From an uncultured Prevotellaceae bacterium (GTDB lineage: Bacteria > Bacteroidota > Bacteroidia > Bacteroidales > Bacteroidaceae), in contig CADCEQ010000013.1 in assembly GCA_902800435.1 (NCBI GenBank), positions 19,229 to 83,228 on the forward strand: a DNA stretch of 64,000 bases, given 5' to 3'. A program made the position numbers and the translations under genes. Shown one piece after another: positions 60,302 to 64,000 of the stretch; the stretch's first letter is position 1, and every line of letters begins with the position of its first letter. The notes under the pieces are model-generated. The model was not told the DNA's origin, searched no databases, and saw nothing but the letters and a program-made list of their open reading frames with translations.

Positions 60302-60336
60302 CGCGGCTTGCTGTGTTGAGTGCGCAGCAAGCCGTG
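60302..60336 (-). terminator. Terminator after the module-1 peptide gene
   Basis: CGGCTTGCTG (60304-60313) with CAGCAAGCCG (60325-60334); on the minus strand it is followed by CGTTGCTTTTTG. It separates module 1 from module 2. Confidence 0.8.
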
Positions 60337-60384
60337 TTGTTATGGTGATGATGAGGCAGCGTTAATCCGTGCCTGTCTGTGGAC

Positions 60385-60558
60385 TTATTCGTCCCAGAAG
60401 TTCTCGTGCTCCTCGGTGTCGGACTCTTCGGTGCCGAACTTTGATTCGCGGGAGGCTTCGTTGGATGTTTCCTTTTCGCTGATAGCCATTTTAAGATCCA
60501 TCAGTGGTTCAGGAAACTGGATGCCTTTAGCATCAGGTTTTGTATATTGCCTTTTCAT
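60385..60558 (-). CDS. Small acidic peptide ending in FWDE (module 1)
   Basis: 57 residues, start ATG at 60556-60558. It begins MKRQYTKP, has a middle with FPEPLMDLKMAIS, then an acidic tail (FGTEESDTEEHEN) and ends FWDE. It shares M-K-K/R-x-Y-x-K-P and F-W-D-D/E with the module-2 peptide, with an acidic C-terminal half in both. AGGAGG lies 6 nt before the ATG. It begins 16 nt after the stop of the 602-residue secreted protein and ends 50 nt before a terminator. No signal peptide or TM. Function unknown. Confidence 0.8.
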   Translation of the reverse strand: MKRQYTKPDAKGIQFPEPLMDLKMAISEKETSNEASRESKFGTEESDTEEHENFWDE

Positions 60559-60564
60559 ATTGTA

Positions 60565-60570
60565 CCTCCT
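60565..60570 (-). promoter_or_regulatory. Perfect Shine-Dalgarno site of the module-1 peptide gene
   Basis: AGGAGG on the minus strand, 6 nt before the ATG at 60558. Confidence 0.8.
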
Positions 60571-60574
60571 TTTT

Positions 60575-62383
60575 TTACTTTATAACAATTTTCTTTCCGT
60601 TACTAATATAAATGCCCTTCTTCAGGTCGTAAGTATTGCCATTGTTGACGCGGCGGCCATTAAGGTCGAACAGTTGGCCGTCAACATCGTCGGCAAACCT
60701 CTTTGAGATAATACCCGTTGCTTCGTCGTCGTCTCGGCCGAAGTTGAATTTGACCTCACGTACATTGATGTTGTTCTGTTCTAACAGTTCCATATGATCG
60801 GTTAAATCAAGGAAGGCTTTGTTTGGCGTCATGTTCGGGGCAGAGAAATGGAACCAACCTAAATCTTGGCCTATCTTCGAAAGAATGTACATGGTTGACT
60901 TGTTATTCTCCACTAAATTGGGTCCTTCTCCACTCTCATCGTATAGCGATATGTAGCCAGTCAGCAGGTTGTCGTCTTGGAACGTCTCAGACGGATTCTG
61001 ATTCGTCATCAATGGGATTAGAATGTTGTTGGTTCCGTCATAGATGTCACTGCACTCTAGTATTACAGCTGAGTTCATCGGGACAACGCCGCCACTAACC
61101 TCGGTAAAATAAACTTCTTTTTTGTCTTTGTCGAAGGTAGCCTCTGCCAGCGGTAGATAGTATGCCTTGACTCCCTCAGTCAGTTGATAGGGGAAATAGG
61201 TGTACATCGTTGTGTAATATTTCCCGCTCTCACCATAATTATTATCTCCGCTGAATTCTGACTTAGCGTTAGCACCGAAAGAGCCTGTGTCACTTCCATC
61301 GAGCTTGTAGACGTGCCACTTGATGTTCTTTGCGGGATTTGATTGCATGGTAGCCCATTCACCGCCTTCATCAGTCAGATAAGATTCCCTCCCATTGAAG
61401 GATGTGTAGATTTTTACCCCATCATTGGTTTCTTCCATAGTCAACTCATATTCGGTAGAGTATTCGTTTTCGGTGACAAGGTTATGGTATTGAATATTAT
61501 TAGCAACCAAATTAGCTTCATTAATGATGTTATCATTTCCATCTACAGGAAAGCCATTACGTAGGAATACCGTCATTGGGTTGCCCTTCGCATCGTTTTC
61601 ATAAATTAGTTTCAAACTCTTTTCAAAGCTAAAACCATCTGTGGTTTTCGCTGCCGCCTTTATTCCACAAAGAGTCAGGAAACGTCCCGTCGCAGTGTTC
61701 TGAATGCGACAATACACGTTCTCTGGCGCCTGACTGAAGTGGGCGTAATACGTTCCCTTATTATCATTGGTAATGGGATAGATTGTGTATGGGTTATCTT
61801 TAGTGATTAATGTTCTTATGCCATTAATGTCCTTGTACCATCCAAGGAAATGAATACCATTAGCAGCATTGGGGGTAGCTAACAAGGTCGCTAAGCCTCC
61901 AACTTTGTTATCATCATTGTTAGATGTGATACTTGCTGTACCTCTAGTTGATTCAGAAGAGGGAACGTTAATTTTTACTGCGCCAACCTGAGGTGTGAAT
62001 GTGGCTTTGAAAAGCCAACTTGTAGGTCTATCTTCACTGCCATCATATTCTATTTCAATGGAGGTGTTCGTTTGGGTGAGAGTAGATTTATATTCATTGT
62101 TTTTATATACTTCCCATTTTTGGAATTCCCAATCTTCGTCTAAAGGGTTTGCATAAAGAAACAACGTCGTAGATCCACTCCTATTGTTTCCATTTACAGA
62201 TGTTTCTGTTGGATTAGAAGTATTTTGCTTAGAGATGTAGACTGAGCCACTCCCTGATATGACAGAAACTTCAGCATAATAGTAGTTCTGTCCAGCAGTT
62301 ACTGGCAGCAATGCAATGAACAACAGCAGTATGGCAGCGAGGCATCGGCGTGCGGGTGTTGAAAAAAATGTCATTCTCTTCAT
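60575..62383 (-). CDS. Secreted protein with InlB-like repeats and C-terminal sorting-like domain (module 1)
   Basis: 602 residues from the ATG at 62381-62383 (MKRMTFFSTP...). An in-frame TTG eight codons upstream is part of the promoter box and rejected. Signal peptide to about residue 33 (LLPVTAGQ). Two stretches resemble Listeria-Bacteroides/InlB-type beta repeats (LDEDWEFQKWEVY; GIHFLGWYKDING). The middle is beta-rich with no enzyme motif I can see. The C-terminus (GQLFDLNGRRVNNGNTYDLKKGIYI...) is a sorting-like tail like those of the 1339-residue protein and the frameshifted one. A small acidic peptide gene follows at 16 nt. Function unknown; a surface-exposed or released protein is inferred. 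Confidence 0.85.
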   Translation of the reverse strand: MKRMTFFSTPARRCLAAILLLFIALLPVTAGQNYYYAEVSVISGSGSVYISKQNTSNPTETSVNGNNRSGSTTLFLYANPLDEDWEFQKWEVYKNNEYKSTLTQTNTSIEIEYDGSEDRPTSWLFKATFTPQVGAVKINVPSSESTRGTASITSNNDDNKVGGLATLLATPNAANGIHFLGWYKDINGIRTLITKDNPYTIYPITNDNKGTYYAHFSQAPENVYCRIQNTATGRFLTLCGIKAAAKTTDGFSFEKSLKLIYENDAKGNPMTVFLRNGFPVDGNDNIINEANLVANNIQYHNLVTENEYSTEYELTMEETNDGVKIYTSFNGRESYLTDEGGEWATMQSNPAKNIKWHVYKLDGSDTGSFGANAKSEFSGDNNYGESGKYYTTMYTYFPYQLTEGVKAYYLPLAEATFDKDKKEVYFTEVSGGVVPMNSAVILECSDIYDGTNNILIPLMTNQNPSETFQDDNLLTGYISLYDESGEGPNLVENNKSTMYILSKIGQDLGWFHFSAPNMTPNKAFLDLTDHMELLEQNNINVREVKFNFGRDDDEATGIISKRFADDVDGQLFDLNGRRVNNGNTYDLKKGIYISNGKKIVIK

Positions 62384-62404
62384 AATCAATAGTTTTTGTG
62401 GGTG

Positions 62405-62412
62405 CAAAGGTA
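62405..62412 (-). promoter_or_regulatory. -7 box (TACCTTTG) of module 1
   Basis: TACCTTTG on the minus strand, then CACCC. The ATG is 21 nt further on. Upstream lies the array of GTTAGGAG words. Confidence 0.75.
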
Positions 62413-62458
62413 CGATAAAAAACTAAATCCTCCAAAGAAAAATGCCATAAACTTCGAT

Positions 62459-62681
62459 ACTCCTAACCTAAATGGCTGAAAAGCCTTTACTGACGGCACA
62501 TTTGAGGTGTTAGGAGATGCCTGAACTCCTAACAATGTCCTAACAAACTCCTAACCCGTTAAAAGTCGCGAATCTAAAAGTGAAGTAGGTTACCTGATGG
62601 TTAGGAGTTCGAGCAACTCCTAACACACCGGATAGCCTTTGTACATGGGCGTTTCAGGCAATCAGGTTAGGAGGTTAGGAG
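62459..62681. repeat. Array of nine GTTAGGAG/CTCCTAAC words upstream of module 1
   Basis: Copies at 62460, 62509, 62526, 62537 (GTCCTAAC), 62548, 62600, 62617, 62666 and 62674, in both orientations. The 62600/62617 pair forms a 10-bp stem (GTTAGGAGTT with AACTCCTAAC around CGAGC). The last two are head to tail. No reading frame lies here. It sits 47-270 nt upstream of the module-1 promoter. Confidence 0.8.
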
Positions 62682-62726
62682 TTTTTTTGAAAAACTCCAG
62701 AAAAAGCAATTGTCACCCAAGCGACC

Positions 62727-62790
62727 CGGAGTAAACAGGCGGTTTGGTCGGAGCAAACCGGCGGGTTACTACCAGTAACTCGGCGGGTTG
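62727..62790. repeat. GGCGG/GTAAAC-type short palindromes
   Basis: CGGTTTG (62740-62746) pairs with CAAACCG (62754-62760), and GTTACT (62765-62770) with AGTAAC (62774-62779); GGCGGGTT words repeat. Similar to the GGCGGTAAAC repeats at 24105. The rest of the 62408-62861 gap holds no gene. Confidence 0.55.
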
Positions 62791-62826
62791 GTATGGTTAA
62801 CGTGGCTAAGTGATTAAAGATACGGG

Positions 62827-62861
62827 ATATCAACCGAAGTTGAGTCAACCGTGGTTGATAT
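62827..62861 (-). terminator. Weak hairpin just after the DUF4105-type gene
   Basis: ATATCAACC (62827-62835) pairs with GGTTGATAT (62853-62861) around a 17-nt loop, directly after the stop codon of the gene that ends at 62862. No clear T-run, so termination is uncertain. Confidence 0.5.
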
Positions 62862-64000
62862 TTATGATTTTTTAGCTAAATAATGGCTGAGGCTGCGGGT
62901 GAGGAAGGTGGCTGTGACGAGCTGGTGGGGCAGGTCGAGGAGGGCGATGAAGGGAGTGGCGAGGATGAAGAGGGCCAGCACGATGCTGTAGACGAGCCAG
63001 AGGCGGGTGACGGTGGGCGACGGACGGCGGAACAGCAGAAGCAGGGGCAGGGGGAAGGTGGCGACGAAGTACCAGTTCCAATTCCCTCTGAATAATTCCG
63101 AGATGAACGTTATATATACCATCAGGGCGAAGATCAGAGCCTGCGCTGTGAAGATTAGGATGTCGTAGACTCGTGCCAAGCGTTTCCAGCGCAGGTACCA
63201 TTCGGCAGCGGTGATAAGCAGGGTGATAACGAGCAGGGCGCCAAAGACGACGGTTGGCGTCAGCGGCGAAGAAGGCTTGGGCGTGCCCTTGACGAGCTGT
63301 TGTCCTGAGTCGGTGACGACGTGGCGGCTTTCGCCTGTAGCATCGTTAATGATTCGTGCTTCGCGAAGCATCTGGATGATGGTTTCGGGAGATAGCCGGT
63401 ATTCTGTTGTGGAATATAGGTCGTCGGATAGGCCTCCGAAAGAGATGTATAGGAACTCGGGCCATGGCGCATGGCGAAGCGAATAGCGGAGAAGTTCGCT
63501 ATCGCTTAGTGTTTGGGGGAACTGCATATCGCCCCATTCAAAACGTTCGTCGATGAGGCAACGCTCGACGGAGAGGATGGAGGTGGTAATGCAATTGTTG
63601 TAAAAGATGTTGAATTTTTGGTAGTCGCCTGCAGCTACTTCCTGGTCGAGCATTCGCCAGAGGTTCTGTTTCTCGTGGAGGGTGAGGTTCAGCTCGTATT
63701 GCCAGAGTTCGCGGCCCATTTTGCGGGCGTCTTCAATATAAGTCTGAGTGGGGATTGGTACTATCTTTGCATTTGCCGTGCCTGCAATGCTCGCCATGAA
63801 AGCGCTGACGTCGGGGTCGCTCTCGAGGGTGAAGACGTAGTCAAGGTGGTGCATTGGGCACTCCATGCGAAGAGTGGCGTGACCGAAAATGGAATAAAGA
63901 GAGGGTAGGGGCTCGGCTATCATGAGGCTGGCCTTCACAAAGTTGCTGCTGTCGGGGGCGAGGCGGAAGGTGTCGGCGGGTTCTGCTGGCGTCGCATGTA
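62862..64000 (-). CDS. DUF4105-type membrane protein, 5' end cut by the window
   Basis: The frame is open to the right edge; about 379 residues are visible. The N-terminal part reads FVKASLMIAEPLPSLYSIFGHATLRM, with NNCITTSILSVERCL, matching the Bacteroidetes DUF4105 family. After about residue 220 there are four or five hydrophobic segments (VVFGALLVITLLITAAEW, ILIFTAQALIFALMVYI, and others) to the C-terminus. Signal peptide and start lie outside the window. Function not known; an envelope protein with a periplasmic domain and a C-terminal membrane part. A GTG at 63936-63938 is internal, not the start. Confidence 0.82.
   Translation of the reverse strand, partial: HATPAEPADTFRLAPDSSNFVKASLMIAEPLPSLYSIFGHATLRMECPMHHLDYVFTLESDPDVSAFMASIAGTANAKIVPIPTQTYIEDARKMGRELWQYELNLTLHEKQNLWRMLDQEVAAGDYQKFNIFYNNCITTSILSVERCLIDERFEWGDMQFPQTLSDSELLRYSLRHAPWPEFLYISFGGLSDDLYSTTEYRLSPETIIQMLREARIINDATGESRHVVTDSGQQLVKGTPKPSSPLTPTVVFGALLVITLLITAAEWYLRWKRLARVYDILIFTAQALIFALMVYITFISELFRGNWNWYFVATFPLPLLLLFRRPSPTVTRLWLVYSIVLALFILATPFIALLDLPHQLVTATFLTRSLSHYLAKKS

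Noticed and set aside
62459..62681. Possible CRISPR array
   Set aside because: The repeated words are 8 bp, in both orientations, with irregular spacing; there is no direct repeat of 23-47 bp and no cas gene.

Overview
The window looks like chromosomal DNA of a gut- or rumen-type Bacteroidales, most likely a Prevotella-like organism. The support is: four SusC/SusD-type genes pairs or parts, BACON domains, a DUF6377-type regulator, Bacteroidetes sigma promoters (TTTG - about 20 nt - TAnnTTTG) in front of most genes, few strong Shine-Dalgarno sites, and a housekeeping set (dnaE, alaS, tdk, rsmI, trxA, one tRNA-Lys). I cannot name the species. No CRISPR array, insertion sequence, phage or rRNA gene is visible.

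Layout. 1-9 kb (minus strand): a cut SusC gene, then a SusC/SusD operon whose last two genes are a HExxH lipoprotein (Mx1/LP_HExxH type) with nine decapeptide repeats and a DUF4302-type lipoprotein. 9-12.3 kb (minus): an M64-type secreted peptidase, a coiled-coil lipoprotein and rsmI. 12.4-20.6 kb (plus): tdk, tRNA-Lys, a PrsW-type membrane protease, an ECF sigma factor with a small membrane partner and a lipoprotein, then dnaE, trxA and a small conserved protein. 20.6-24.1 kb: a 1159-residue GH5-esterase-dockerin enzyme, then a 180-bp inverted-repeat element. 24.4-28.5 kb (minus): a zinc protease, an alpha/beta hydrolase and a MerR regulator. 28.6-33.3 kb: alaS, a BASS-type transporter, a phosphopantetheinyl transferase and a DUF4332-type helix-hairpin-helix protein. 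33.3-36.5 kb (minus): a large secreted protein broken by a one-base frameshift. 37-42.3 kb (minus): rhaD and an RND efflux pair.

42.4-55.2 kb (plus) is a complete polysaccharide-utilisation locus: regulator, SusC, SusD, surface glycan-binding lipoprotein with three tandem beta modules, GH16 and GH3. The enzyme set fits a beta-1,3- or mixed-linkage beta-glucan: the surface proteins bind and the GH16 cuts, SusCD imports, the GH3 trims to glucose, and the membrane regulator is the probable controller. 55.2-55.9 kb holds an antitoxin-like gene with a broken PIN toxin, bracketed by two almost identical palindromes. 55.9-62.4 kb (minus) holds two parallel modules, each a large secreted protein followed within 20 nt by a tiny acidic peptide gene that has a perfect AGGAGG site and ends in FWD(D/E). 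The window ends in a partial DUF4105-type membrane protein.

The most unusual theme is short intergenic-type repeats that also lie in frame inside genes. A GGTAAAAAAGTAAA-type repeat sits before susD and the GH3 gene, and inverted copies of it encode the hydrophobic cores of both signal peptides, so each start codon lies in the loop of a potential mRNA hairpin. The GH3 gene carries four such islands, and alaS, the RND pump, its adaptor and the alpha/beta hydrolase carry others. The second theme is the pair of secreted-protein plus small-peptide modules, one of them preceded by an array of nine GTTAGGAG-type words.
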